A stretch of DNA of 64,000 nucleotides from Panopea generosa (GCA_029582155.1 CM055903.1:35816353-35880352); one strand, 5' to 3'. Positions 12,809-25,227 are shown, numbered from the stretch's first letter. The notes: a model not told the origin generated them from the sequence alone. Made by a program: numbers and translations.

Positions 12809-13650
12809 AACTAGAGAAGCTGACAAAGACATCATTTGAGATGTGGACTGGTTATATGGCATCCATGAATGGTTCAGCATCTAATATGCATAGTGCATCA
12901 GTGACCTACCCTGAATTACAGTTCGCAAACACCAGTCCAAGCGGAGATACATTGTATGAGTGGAGAAAAGCTCAGCACCATTTGACTGGTAACGGACACA
13001 TTGCCAATGGGGGTGTAATAAACAAGGCATTTGTGGGCAGTGAAATGTACTCACACACACAGCATACTGAGGATGAAAACCAAAACTATCCAAATACATC
13101 GTCAGCAAATGTTTGTTCAAATACTGGACATTCCTCATCACAAATGGATCAGAGTACGTCACATCTTTTGCCTGAGAAATCTGTATATAAACCATCATCT
13201 AATACTAGTTATGGCTTAAGTTCACACAGCAGCTTCAAGAGACCGTCTGATGCAAATGTTCATGTTAAAAAACAGCCGAGAACTCAACTCGCAGTGCCAC
13301 CATGTAGACCCGAACTTCCGCCACGTGACCAACATCGTCACATGCATACTAACAGACCAAACACATTTCCTGATAATTTTAATCACATATCTTCTGCTGT
13401 ACCAAAGGAAAAAGTTAGAAAAGTAAGAAGTAGTCCTAGGAGAACGGCGCCACCTTCTTTGAAATATAGCCCATCTACGGGAGAAAACTCTAGTTATACA
13501 AATCGAAGGGATATGGAGAGCCCAATGTATAAAGGGTCACCAACAAATATGACGTTCTCAGCAGGTTCAGTGCAACCGAAAGAACAACAAGTGTCGCCAT
13601 CAGGAATGATAAATTTGGCTGGTTCTATGGAAAAAATATCAAGGGTTTAA
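12809..13650 (+). CDS. mGluR-like receptor, exon 3: cytoplasmic tail to stop
   Basis: The acceptor TTCTTTTAACTCTTCCAG ends at 12808. Phase 1 from exon 2 completes a GAA codon and continues ELEKLTKTSFEMW. Exons 1-3 total 2547 nt, exactly 849 codons including the stop, which supports the model. The ~280-residue tail is hydrophilic and rich in Ser, Asn, His and Pro, with no membrane segment, kinase or cyclase signature. It has a class II SH3-type site PELPPR, several Ser-Pro sites and basic patches. It ends in ISRV, which fits the class I PDZ ligand pattern (S/T-x-V). I infer a scaffold-binding tail in place of a catalytic or seven-helix module. An undetected tiny exon between the helix and the tail cannot be excluded. 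Confidence 0.75.
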
Positions 13651-14254
13651 ACAGAACTGTGGCGACATTCTTGACATAGAATAATTAAGAGTGTAGGAAA
13701 TTATTCTTTCTTTTTATTTTTTCTTGACTAAATTTGAATGTTTAAAGTGCACTCATTGATCAGAAAACACAAATTTCTAGTATACAGGATAAAGATTTCT
13801 TGCATATCTGACAAGGATTTCCGTGTATTTTTACTGGGTACGGATATTTCGCAATGACGTATTTATTCATAAATACGATAGTATCCTTGCGCTACTATGA
13901 AAAAAAAATAGACTGTAATGAAACAAATGTAAAAATCACACAGTGTTGTATGCAAGAAAATGTATCTTTCATGGGGTTTTCATTGTGGGTGGAAAATTCA
14001 ATCCCTTGGGTTAACATTTACTGTTATAACAGTTATCTTTCGGGACTGAAATTTCTATCCATGCCTTAAACCAATGAAAAATACTTATATATCGTCCAAA
14101 GGATCAATATCAAAATCTGGCACTGTGATGTTGAAAATATTTATAATGTGACATACAAAAAAATATGTAAATTATATAACTCATAAAAGAGACTGGCTGT
14201 GCTGATAAAAGATTATGATACATTTTATTTCAATAATTTGTTATGTAAAATAAA
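13651..14254 (+). other. Probable 3' UTR of the receptor gene with AATAAA
   Basis: The stop TAA is followed by AT-rich non-coding sequence. The first canonical AATAAA downstream is at 14249-14254, so the transcript may end shortly after. A 71-codon frame at 13854-14069 lies in this stretch and shows no family signature. Confidence 0.4.
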
Positions 14255-15137
14255 CGGTCATTCAGTATCGTTACTTTGTCAGGATTCATTATCAATTCCT
14301 CAAAACCATGAGAGGGTCTTGTTATACAGACTTTGTAGTTTGTAATACTAACCTAAGACCTTTGTAAATTAATTGCTAGATAACATTCAATGTTTTCTTA
14401 AAAATGGGGAGTGCGGAACGATTTTATTTTTTATTTTTATTTCTAAAAGTTTTGATGCTTAAATTTTTTTTTTTAAGGAAAATAAAAAGGGTCGGGGCAG
14501 CATAAAATTAGGGGGCAGGCATTGAAGATAATCTAGCAATTAAGTTATTATGGCTGGAAGAATTTGAAGTATTTTGTTGTTGAAGAGTATTCCAAATGTA
14601 CGTTTTTTCTCATATCATGCACTTTGCAGATTTTAAATTAGTCTTGAAACAATGAAATGACAAGGATTTCTTAAGCGAACATTCATCAATGAAGTCTTGG
14701 GATTCCAAGCTATGTAGAATGCATAATAATGATATTTCTTGCACATAAATGATATTTCTTACATTAACGTGAAATTTTATTGTTATACTGGTACTATAAA
14801 TTATATAGACAAGATTATTGTTAGATATTTCTGTTTTATGTTTTATACCTAGTTGTTTGTAACAATCTAAAGTGAATGCAATTTGTTCAGTATTTTTATA
14901 CAAAATGTTTATTTTCCCATATATTGTCATATTTTGCTTATTCATGGTTCACATACGACAAAACAAATATAAAAATAATTTCAGTCCGTCATTTTGTATT
15001 GATATGATTGAAAAAATTTAAATTATTTTTATATTCTAAATATTTACTGATACTTCAACTTTATCATGACATTACTATATACATAAAAGGTTTGTAGAAA
15101 TGTAAATAATTACTTGAGTATAAGTTTCCGATAGTCA

Positions 15138-15270
15138 AGAACTTTTATAGAAAGATAGGAAACTTGCATCCCCAGATTAAAAGTTGATAAAATAGCACAC
15201 AAAGGATTAGTTATTTGGCAAATTAATCATTCAGAATTCACAGGACACTGCTTTCTTGTACATAAAATGT
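15138..15270 (+). repeat. Dispersed repeat, copy A
   Basis: Shares GATAGGAAACTTG and TTATTTGGCAAATTAATCAT, in the same order and spacing, with 16848-16980. About 75-80% similar by eye. Confidence 0.6.
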
Positions 15271-16847
15271 AAGTTGTATGTAATTTTAAATGTTTAAATA
15301 TGTTGTGATCATGCATAATGATCTTGAATTAAAGATATTGAGGCTTGAAGTAAACTTTCTCACAATTTTGTTGCTAATTTAAGCTACAGTATACAAATTT
15401 AGTAATCAGAAGTATTTCAACAGTTTTAAACACAAATTGCTGGGAATCATATTTTTTGACGTGAATTTCGTTCTGCAATGTAAGAATTTTGATTTGTGTC
15501 TCTAAGATGAATGGAAGTTAAGATAATTGAAAATGAGATATTTCAAGATTTTGTGTGAATACGTGAGCATTCACAAAATCTCAGTTGCCTTCCTTCTCTT
15601 TATAATTCCTTGAGATAGTATTAATACTTGGAGGTTGATATCTTCATACAATTGTACATTAATTCGGGTAATGATTAATTGGATGCAATTTTTAACATTG
15701 CCATGTGTCCTTTAAATATCACTTTCAATAGACTTTTTAATGAATCTCAGTTAAATGTATCATGCCGTACACCTGTTTTGTGAAACCTGATGTTATATTG
15801 CGGCAGTGTTTATATAATATCATGTATTTTTAACATGGTTTGTATGTAAAAAAACACGCCACTTGTCATTTCATTGATGTCAATTCTGATATCTTCCAAA
15901 CTTTTTGACAACTCAGTGAATTTAAGGGAATATTTTCCTGTATTTCGTGATATATCTCGATGGTTCTGTGCAACATGGCTCTGCTGCCTTATTTGTTTAT
16001 ATGTGGATAAAACCATGTTGCAATGACGTGCCATTTTGGTGATTTTTGAACTCCCATATCCAATTATTGACGCTGCTATATTGACGAGAGGTGCACAGTG
16101 AGCACTTTATAATTACTATATATATAATAAGCGTCTCTAAGATGTTGATCAATTGATCAAGGAATAGAATGACATAGAAACAAAGCAATCTGTCCAAAAA
16201 GATTAGGGTCTGGGCTCTAAAATGGGGTCAATCAGGAAACTGGAAACAAACACTTTCTTTGTTACACCTAATGATATACTGTATCATAATCTGAATTATA
16301 TAAGCATATTGAAATATATATATTATATTATAAATGAATCGCTTGTTTTGTGTTATTGTTTTAAATGACCAGTAGGACTATTTTTAATGGTGGTTAACTC
16401 TATTTTTAACACATTCCAGGTTTAAATATATATTTGCATATCCAGTTTTATTGAATGAATCTTCAGTAGTACTATCGTCCTTCTGAGGAGAAACAGGTAA
16501 GTTTTCTCACACACAGTTTATGGACCGAACAGGTGTGAACCTATGATTGAGAGTAAAGACTTAGTGATCTTGAGACAGCATCTTAAACTACTCGACAACG
16601 GAATACCTTTGTTATGGTATTATGGATTCATTGCACAGTATAGGTAAAGCGGGCAATTACTGTGTCTCATAATGGTATACCTGTATGCCTGTCGTACTTG
16701 CCTGTACCGAATAAATAAAGTTGATAAAATGTTTACAATCATTCTCAAGTAAACAGAAGAGAGACTTTGTACAAGCTAGAAAATACAGTTCTTCTCAATT
16801 CTGTTGTTATGTATTGCTGTGTAATGATTCTACTAATGAATATATCA

Positions 16848-16980
16848 AAGACTTATATAGAAGGATAGGAAACTTGTTTCTCTCTACTAAAAGTTTATAA
16901 AATGGCATTCGAAGAATTAATTATTTGGCAAATTAATCATTCAAATTTCATAGGCAAATGATTTCTTTTACATAGAAAAT
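16848..16980 (+). repeat. Dispersed repeat, copy B
   Basis: Second copy of the repeat at 15138-15270, same orientation, 1.7 kb away. Confidence 0.6.
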
Positions 16981-18249
16981 AATGAGACTGTGACTTGAAT
17001 TTTTTATGCATTTTTTTCTTTTTTCCGAAGCTACCCCAAAAGCGAAAATTCACAGGAGCCAATAATGAGTGTACATTGTATGTATGTATCCAGGGTAATG
17101 GTTCGCACACTCATTTCAGTCTTGAAATTTTGAGAGTAGAAGACTGAAATAGCACTCTTTATATATATAAACTTTCTTTGAAATTGGATGACTTTTTCTG
17201 CACTAAAATTACCTGTATGTAAAACGTGCATTTTCAAAGTCCATGAGTGCATATGTATTATGTTGATAGCAAATAAATAGCGTTTCAACCAAGTAAACAA
17301 AAACTGGACTGTAATTGTCCATAATGTTTGTTGTCGGTAAATAATAGGACTGCGCAAGTCATGTTTGTCTACATGTATAATATATCAGTGATCATTAAAG
17401 CCAGCTTGTCACATACAACACTGCTGCTGATGTAGGAATTTATACCTCGGAAAGTCAAGCTTATATATATATGGTATATAAAATGCATTTTTGTTAATGT
17501 ATATGCTCATCTTGTTGACCTTTTGTAAACGGTGGGAAGAATCTGCTGGGGAACTCAAGTAAAAACCATAAATAAAATATTAACACAAGCACTGTCACGC
17601 TTGCAATAAAGTTTTGAATATGATTACAATAGCTCTTCATAAATAACATTTACAACGAGTCTGCTGTAAAATTGCAGTGATAAGAATACAAGCTGAACAC
17701 GATTTAATATGCAGAAATAAATATACAAGTTGGTGAGTTGAGAACAAGTTCTGTTTTTCAATACATCAGCTGCTACTTGATTTAGCTTGTATTGTGAGGT
17801 TGGTGCATATTCAAACTTTAAAAATTAGAAGTATGGATGTTAACATCGATGTTAACAAAATCTAGCAAGTATTGTGGGAGAGAAAAAGAATCATAAATTA
17901 TGTTTCAGTTTCTAAATGTTCAATGTGCTGTCAGATACTTGTTAAGCTATTACCAACAGTCGTGTGGCTTAAAGTTTATATAATCTAAGACATTAATTCA
18001 GTTGCTGAATATCTTTATTAAAATGACTTCCTGGAATGTAAACATTAACTGTATAATAATGGAGCTAAACTACTTCATTTATGTAACTAAGTTAATTTAT
18101 TTATTTTACATTGAGAAACAAGTTCTTACAATTCTTACAAATAACCTCATCTTGCTTAATGTATTCCTGGGTCAAACCAGTTCTAAGCATATGTAGATAT
18201 TGTTTCTTGCTAAATGTTTTTTTTTTCTGTTTTTTTATTGGGTTAATTG

Positions 18250-20035
18250 CTATTTTCAACACATTTCATGTAATATATGGCATGTCCAATTTTATAGGTG
18301 CAGGAAGGCCGCAGAATGAACATTTCATGTTATATATGGCATGTCCAGTTTTATAGGTGCAGGAAGACCTCAGAATGAACATTTCATGTTAGATATGGCA
18401 TGTCCAGTTTTATAGGTGCAGGAAGACCTCAGAATGAACATTTCATGTTATATATGGCATGTCTAGTTTTATAGCTGCAGGAAGATCGCAGAATGAACAT
18501 TTCATGTCATATATGGCATGTCCATTTTTATAGGTGCAGGAAGACCTCAGAATCAACATTTCATGTTATATATGGCATCTCCAGTTTTATAGGTGCAGGA
18601 AGACCTCAGAATGAACATTTCAGGTTATATATGGCATGTCCAGTTTTATAGGTGCAGGAAGACCTCAGAATAAACATTTCATGTTATATATGGCATGCCC
18701 AGTTTTATAGGTGCATGAAGACCTCAGAATGAACATTTCATGTTATTTATGGCATGTCCAGTTTTATAGGTGCAGGAAGACCTCAGAATGAACATTTCCG
18801 GTTATATATGGCATGTCCAGTTTTATAGGTGCAGGAAGACCTCAGAATGAACATTTCATGTTAGATATGGCATGTCCAGTTTTATAGGTGCAGGAAGACC
18901 TCAGAATGAACATTTCATATTATATATGGCATGTCTAGTTTTATAGCTGCAGGAAGATCGCAGAATGAACATTTCATGTCATATATGGCATGTCCATTTT
19001 TATAGCTGCAGGAAGACCTCAGAATCAACATTTCATGTTATATATGGCATGTCCAGTTTTATAGGTGCAGGAAGACCTCAGAATGAACATTTCCGGTTAT
19101 ATATGGCATCTCCAGTTTTATAGGTGCAGGAAGACCTCAGAATGAACATTTCATGTTAGATATGGCATGTCCAGTTTTATAGGTGCAGGAAGACCTCAGA
19201 ATCAACATTTCATGTTAGATATGGCATGTCCAGTTTTATAGGTGCAGGAAGACCTCAGAATGAACATTTCATATTATATATGGCATGTCTAGTTTTATAG
19301 CTGCAGGAAGATCGCAGAATGAACATTTCATGTCATATATGGCATGTCCATTTTTATAGCTGCAGGAAGACCTCAGAATCAACATTTCATGTTATATATG
19401 GCATGTCCAGTTTTATAGGTGCAGGAAGACCTCAGAATGAACATTTCAGGTTATATATGGCATGTCCAGTTTTATAGGTGCAGGAAGACCTCAGAATAAA
19501 CATTTCATGATTTATATGGCATGTCCAGTTTTATAGGTGCATGAAGACCTCAGAATGAACATTTCATGTTATTTATGGCATGTCCAGTTTTATAGGTGCA
19601 GGAAGACCTCAGAATGAACATTTCCGGTTATATATGGCATGTCCAGTTTTATAGGTGCAGGAAGACCTCAGAATGAACATTTCATGTTATATAAGGCATG
19701 TCCAGTTTTATAGGTGCAGTAAGACCTCAGAATGAACATTTCATGTTATATATGGCATGTCCAGTTTTATAGGTGCAGGAAGACCTCAGAATGAACATTT
19801 CATGTTATACATGGTATGTCCAGTTTTATAGGTGCAGGAAGACCTCAGAATGAACATTTCAGGTTATATATGACATATCCAGTTTTATAGGTACAGGAAG
19901 ACCTTAGAATGAACATTTCATGTTATACATGGCATATCCAGTTTTATAGGTGCAGGAAGACCTCAGAATGAACATTTCAGGTTATATATGACATATCCAG
20001 TTTTATAGGTGCAGGAAGACCTCAGAATGAAGCAT
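18250..20035. repeat. 59-bp minisatellite
   Basis: About 30 copies of a 59-bp unit containing AGGTGCAGGAAGACCTCAGA, ATGAACATTTCATGTTATAT and ATGGCATGTCCAGTTTTAT. Copies starting at 18301 and 18360 set the period. Sub-blocks with shared variants (GAAGATCGCAGAATG, TTTCCGGTTAT) recur about every 470 bp, so blocks of several units were copied together. Confidence 0.95.
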
Positions 20036-20089
20036 GAATAAAACCACTGTCCTTGTAACTGGCAAACTTTTAACATAAAGATTTTGAAG

Positions 20090-20180
20090 TGAGTGTGTCT
20101 CAAACCCATTACCTTAGCAGTGAGAGGAAAGTGATCTGAAGATGGCGCCTTAGCCCAATCGGCCACAGAGGACCCCTTCT
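20090..20180 (-). mobile_element. tRNA-Ser/Leu-like SINE head
   Basis: Read on the - strand there is TGGCCGATTGGGCTAAGGCG, close to the D-arm of class II tRNAs, then a degenerate B box GGGTTTGAGAC. The acceptor and T stems do not pair, so it is not an intact tRNA gene. Confidence 0.5.
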
Positions 20181-20191
20181 TGCTAAAAACA

Positions 20192-20275
20192 CAACACATG
20201 GCTGTGCTAGAGGATCAAACCCATGGCCCACCAATCCTGGGTCATGTCTTCTACCACTGGACCCTGCACTCCATA
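20192..20275 (-). mobile_element. tRNA-derived SINE-like element, copy 3 (head)
   Basis: On the - strand it reads GTGCAGGGTCCAGTGGTAGA, then ACCCAGGAT and GGGTTTGATCC, matching the heads of copies 1 and 2. It sits directly beside the tRNA-Ser/Leu-like head. Confidence 0.55.
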
Positions 20276-21384
20276 ACTATATTGTTATTGATTAAATGTT
20301 ACTACTGAAATTATAAGATTTTATTAAAAATGGACCAGATAACATATTTTAATGTACTGCTGCTGATATTGAAGTGCATCATGGTAACTATGGCAACTAA
20401 GAAATCTAAAGACACAGGTAATTTGCACATGGTGTTTATTTAAGAATAACACTGAATATGTATATTAAAATGAGCACCGGGTATATGCATGTAACAGGGT
20501 GACGTTCATTGTGCATTCACAATAATGAACACTTCTGAACAACAACAGCATGGTACATATTAAAACAATACATGAACAGTTGCATAAAAGTAGAGTGAAT
20601 ATGTTAAAAAACATGCTGGTGTCCTTCCATACCAACGGTGACCTTTTTACATTCAAAAACAGCATATGTATTTTTAATTGAAAGGGAAAACATATCTTAA
20701 TTATGTCCAATTATCAGTCATTGTACAAGAACACTTGCTTTCTTATATTAATCAAAAGCTGTCATATTCGGTGTAGTTTAATATTGATAAATATCATGTG
20801 TTTTTTTTCATATAAATGTTATTATACTTACATGCATGTAGTCTAATTACAAATTGCCTTTAAGTACACAATTTCTGGTTCCATTTCAGTAAACATCTCA
20901 ACTGTGAGTAGAGGTTGGTCCTGACGTCAATCATGTGTGCTTATTTAATATTGTAATATGTTATGAGTTCAAGTTATCATTTAGATATATTGAGATTGTT
21001 TAGTTGAGGAATATCTCAAATTTACATGTTTAGTTGAACTGACTCCAGATTGATTAGAGTAATCTCAATTTTAATGGTAATATCATATCGTACTTTTTTT
21101 TATACAGGAATACATTATATAACATTTAGTTTAAAAGCAAAGAAAAATGCATTAATATTCATATATAAATTTTCTATAAACATAGCATACAGGTCTCACT
21201 ATACAGTTGAATTTTGTTCTTTGTTCTATATATAATAAGGTCTAGGATTTCAACAATAAAAAAAGAAATTCCACAAAGTATTTATTCCATAACAGGAATT
21301 ATCTGCATATGAAAATGTACACTAACTGGGAGGTTGACCTGCTTGTTTTGTTGTTTTTTTAAGAAGGTGCAGTGACACATCTAA
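20276..21384. other. AT-rich intergenic sequence
   Basis: I see no gene, RNA or structured repeat here. Confidence 0.5.
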
Positions 21385-21612
21385 TTTAAAAAAAAAAAAA
21401 ATCCTTTTTTAGCTCGTAGGGACGTATGTCCAGGAGAGCTATTGCCATGACCCTGGCGTCGTCATTGTCGGCAGTGGCGTCTGTAGACACCCAAGTTAAA
21501 CTTTTACGTTTAGATGCATTTAGTTTTGGTGTTTGCCTCCAATCTCAATCTTTGCATGGGCGGTGAGTTTTATCCCATAGGCGAGCTTTGTTGTCTTTTG
21601 ACAGTAATGTCT
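21385..21612. repeat. Probable interspersed repeat fragment
   Basis: After an A-run there is a GC-richer block with GAGCTATTGCCATGACCCTG followed by GCGTCGTCATTGTCGGC. Blocks of this style are, from memory, a common interspersed repeat in bivalve genomes. The composition contrasts sharply with the flanks. A library search is needed to name it. Confidence 0.45.
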
Positions 21613-21737
21613 TATTGCAATAAATACTATGCAAGCTTTTCCGCTACTCATCTGCAACAAGAAATCACTACCCCATATGAACCTTTTTGAAAATATTTCA
21701 AATTAAATTATGAGCAGGTAAGCACAATAGTCATCTT

Positions 21738-23403
21738 ACCCCGGCAAATAAGGGATGCAACTGGGTAGTGAGAGGGACAGGGTAAATAAGGGATGCAACT
21801 GTGTAGTGACAGGGACAGGGCAAATAAGGGACGCAACTGGGTAGTGAGAGGGACAGGGCAAATAAGGGACGCAACTGGGTAGTGAGAGGGACAGGGCACA
21901 TAAGGGACGCAACTGGGTAGTGAGAGGGACAGGGTAAATAAGGGACGCAACTGTGTAGTGAGAGGGACAGGGCAAATAAGGGACGCAACTGGGTAGTGAG
22001 AGGGACAGGGCAAATAAGGGACGCAACTGTGCAGTGAGAGGGACAGGGCAAATAAGGGATGCAACTGTGCAGTGAGAGGGACAGGGCAAATAAGGGACGC
22101 AACTGTGTAGTGAGAGGGAAAGGGTAAATAAGGGACGCAACTGTGCAGTGAGAGGGACAGGGCAAATAAGGGATGCAACTGTGCAGTGAGAGGGACAGGG
22201 CAAATAAGGGACGCAACTGGGTAGTGAGAGGGACAGGGCAAATAAGGGATGCAACTGGGTAGTGAGAGGGACTGGGCAAATAAGGGACACAACCGGGTAG
22301 TGAGAGGGACAGGGCAAATAAGGGTAGCAACTGTGTAGTGAGAGGGACAGGGCAAATAAGGGATGCAACTGTGTAGTGAGAGGGACAGGGCAAATAAGGG
22401 ATGCAACTGTGCAGTGAGAGGGACAGGGCAAATAAGGGATGCAACTTGGTAGTGAGAGGGACTGGGCAAATAAGGGACGCAGCTGTGTAGTGAGAGGGAT
22501 AGGGCAAATAAGGGACGCAACTGTGTAGTGAGAGGGACAGGGCAAATAAGGGATGCAACTGTGTAGTGAGAGGGACAGGGCAAATAAGGGACGCAACTGT
22601 GTAGTGAGAGGGACAGGGTAAATAAGGGACGCAACTGTGTAGTGAGAGGGACAGGGCAAATAAGGGACACAACTGTGTAGTGAGAGGGACATGGCAAATA
22701 AGGGATGCAACTGTGTAGTGAGAGGGACAGGGCAAATAAGGGATGCAACTGGGCAGTGAGAAGGACAGGGAAAATAAGGGATGCAACTGTGTAGTGAGAG
22801 GGACTGGGCAATTAAGGGATGCAACTGGGTAGTGAGAGGTGCAACTGTGTAGTGAGAGGGACATGGCAAATAAGGGATACAACTGTGTAGTGAGAGGGAC
22901 AGGGAAAATAAGGGATGCAACTGGGTAGTGAGAGGGACAGGGCAAATAAGGGATGCAACTGTGTAGTGAGAGGGACAGGGCAAATAAGGGATGCAACTGG
23001 GTAGTGAGAGGTGCAACTGTGTAGTGAGAGGGACAGGGCAAATAAGGGATGCAAATGTGCAGTGAGAGGGACAGGGCAAATAAGGGATGCAATTGTGTAG
23101 TGAGAGGGACAGGGCAAATAAGGGATGCAACTGTGTAGTGAGAGGGACAGGGCAAATAAGGGATGCAAATGTGTAGTGAGAGGGACAGGGCAAAAAAGGG
23201 ATGCAACTGTGTAGTGAGGGCAAATAGGGGATGCAACTGTGTAGTGAGAGGGACAGGGCAAAAAAGGGATGCAACTGTGTAGTGAGGGCAAATAGGGGAT
23301 GCAACTGTGTAGTGAGAGGGACAGGGCAAATAGGGGATGCAACTGTGTAGTGAGAGGGACGGGGCAAATAAGGGATGCAACTGTGTAGTGAGAGGGACAG
23401 GGA
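21738..23403. repeat. 38-bp minisatellite, purine-rich + strand
   Basis: About 43 copies of a 38-bp unit containing GGGATGCAACTGTGTAGTGA and GAGGGACAGGGCAAATAA. Copies at 21751 and 21789 set the period. Shortened units occur at 22840, 23008 and 23215-23290. The - strand has no stop codon in any of the three frames for most of the array, giving artefactual frames of up to 549 codons. Confidence 0.95.
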
Positions 23404-23694
23404 AAAATGCAGGTAAAAATCCTACAGCAAAACTCTATAAAAAAACATGAAATATAATACAGAATTAAATAAGAATTAAATGCAGTCCTAAGAACAAAAT
23501 GATTTCAAATTTAAATTAACTTTAAAATTAAATTCAATAACAAATAATATAATACACATATAAAAGTTATAAACTCATGTAAAATAATATTGCTGCGTCT
23601 GTGATTCAGACAAGGTTGTTTTGCTGTTATACAAATAAATACAATTTAAATGCCATATTATAATATAGGTATCAAAGAATCAATCTATATCTAC

Positions 23695-24230
23695 ATTAAA
23701 GGGAATGTATCAGTATTAAACATTTTAAATGTCTTAAAAAATAAAATAATTATCAAAATGGATAAAAAAACATCTCATTGTCTTTTATAGATATAAACCA
23801 AATAGTTTAGTATGTCGAATTGACCAAAGTGTAACAAATTCGATATGCACATTTGAGTGGCAAACTTGAAACCAAATCCCCATTCTGAAAATAGGCAGCT
23901 CTTAAATACTGTTTGATGACCTTGTATCGCCATTCTGACTTTTTCTAAGATGAAACAATTTTTACTATATGTAAAACTGTTTAACAGATCATACTGAAAT
24001 CAAAATGAAATCAGGTGACTCATCTAATACATCACAAAATATGTCGCCATTTTAAGTGGGAAATCTTACCCAAGTTAGGAAATCCCTTTTCAATACACTA
24101 TTTTGGCATGTTTAAATATACGGGGTCAGTGAGTATGTATAAGCATCGTATATTGGGGAAAAAATGTTTTGAGCAAATTTTCAAACTTTGAAAAATCCCA
24201 ATATATTCCCTATAAGGTAAATAAAATATT
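23695..24230 (+). repeat. Dispersed repeat, copy A (long)
   Basis: Shares with 25228-25520 the ordered landmarks TTAAAGGGA, ATGTCTTAAAAA, TTAGTATGTC, GGTGACTCAT/CGTGACTCAT, ACCCAAGTTAGGAAAT and TTTTGGCATGTTTAAA. Copy A contains extra sequence. Confidence 0.6.
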
Positions 24231-24753
24231 TTATTTCTCAAAATCTGTCGAATAAAACAGTAAATGTTTTACAGCAAAAACTTATTTTAAATTGATTGTC
24301 ACTGATATGGTTACCAAAACAGTAAACAGTTTAAATTTTTTAATCAATATTGACCCACTTTTTGTTTTGTTTTTTTTATTTTGTTTTTGCTTTGAAATTG
24401 CCTATGGAAATTCTCTTTATCATATTTTCAAAAGTATTAGGAAATTAATAATATTTTTATTTTTCTATTCTTATTTACTACTAAAAAAGACTGTTCAATT
24501 GATATATAATTTATGATTTAAATTTTACTCCATAAATTGTGATCAGAAAATAAAACACAAACTTTTGTTAAACATGAAAAGAAATACATTAAAACGAAAT
24601 GTGTTTTGTCTATAAAGTGTGCTGTATAAACTGAGTATTATATTTTCAAAAGGGGTTAATTTGTACAAGTTGAATAATCTACTTTAATTGCAATACATAT
24701 CTTCATACTCGGACTTATTATACATGATTGTCTCCGCAATATAAAATCAGTGG

Positions 24754-24936
24754 TACACTAAAATCTGTCTTAAGCAATCAGTCAATGGAAGGAGCAAAAG
24801 TGGCCTTTTAAAACAGGTTGTTGCTTAATTCAAGTGACTTTGCTCTGAAAGCATAGAAATGGGAAATAGTAAATGTGGTTGCTTAAGACAAGTGGCTACT
24901 TAATAGAGGTGACCGCTTGCACAGGTTTGACTGCAC
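24754..24936. mobile_element. MITE-like element, copy 1
   Basis: About 180 bp, closely similar to 50244-50406 (shared GGAGCAAAAGT, ATAGTAAATGTGG, CTTAATAGAGGTGACC). The right end CAGGTTTGACTG is inverted to the left end of copy 2, CAGTCAAACCTG. The left end here is eroded. Confidence 0.6.
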
Positions 24937-25227
24937 ATATGCTGCTATGCATTTTGCACAACAATGTTGTACTAATCAAATGAGATATATTGAGCATACA
25001 ACTGCAGTATGTAAATTATTCTATGAGTGCAAATAGTTGCATGCTTGTGCATATCACACAAGCATGTTCGAGAAATGTGAACTACATGTAGACGGTGAAT
25101 AACGTGTATTTACATTATACGCTTTGTTGTAAATAGTAAACAAGAACGTGTTATCGTAATTGTTCTGTTCTCTAGCCTTCTTGCTACAGTACGGAGTCCA
25201 ATAAAATGGATATTTACCGTACGAAAC

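Larger units (their letters stand above)
14255..18249. other. AT-rich intergenic region
   Basis: No gene recognised on either strand; open frames are short and AT-biased. Contains one pair of diverged dispersed repeats (15138-15270 and 16848-16980) and a relic resembling the 59-bp array unit at 16388-16446. Confidence 0.6.

Noticed and set aside
12809-13650. Kinase or guanylate cyclase domain after the membrane helix
   Set aside because: The tail lacks glycine-loop, HRD/DFG or cyclase motifs and is low-complexity.
21708-23380. - strand frames of 549, 543 and 367 codons
   Set aside because: Overlapping frames in all three phases of one 38-bp array give the same peptide repeat; this is absence of stops in the unit, not a gene.
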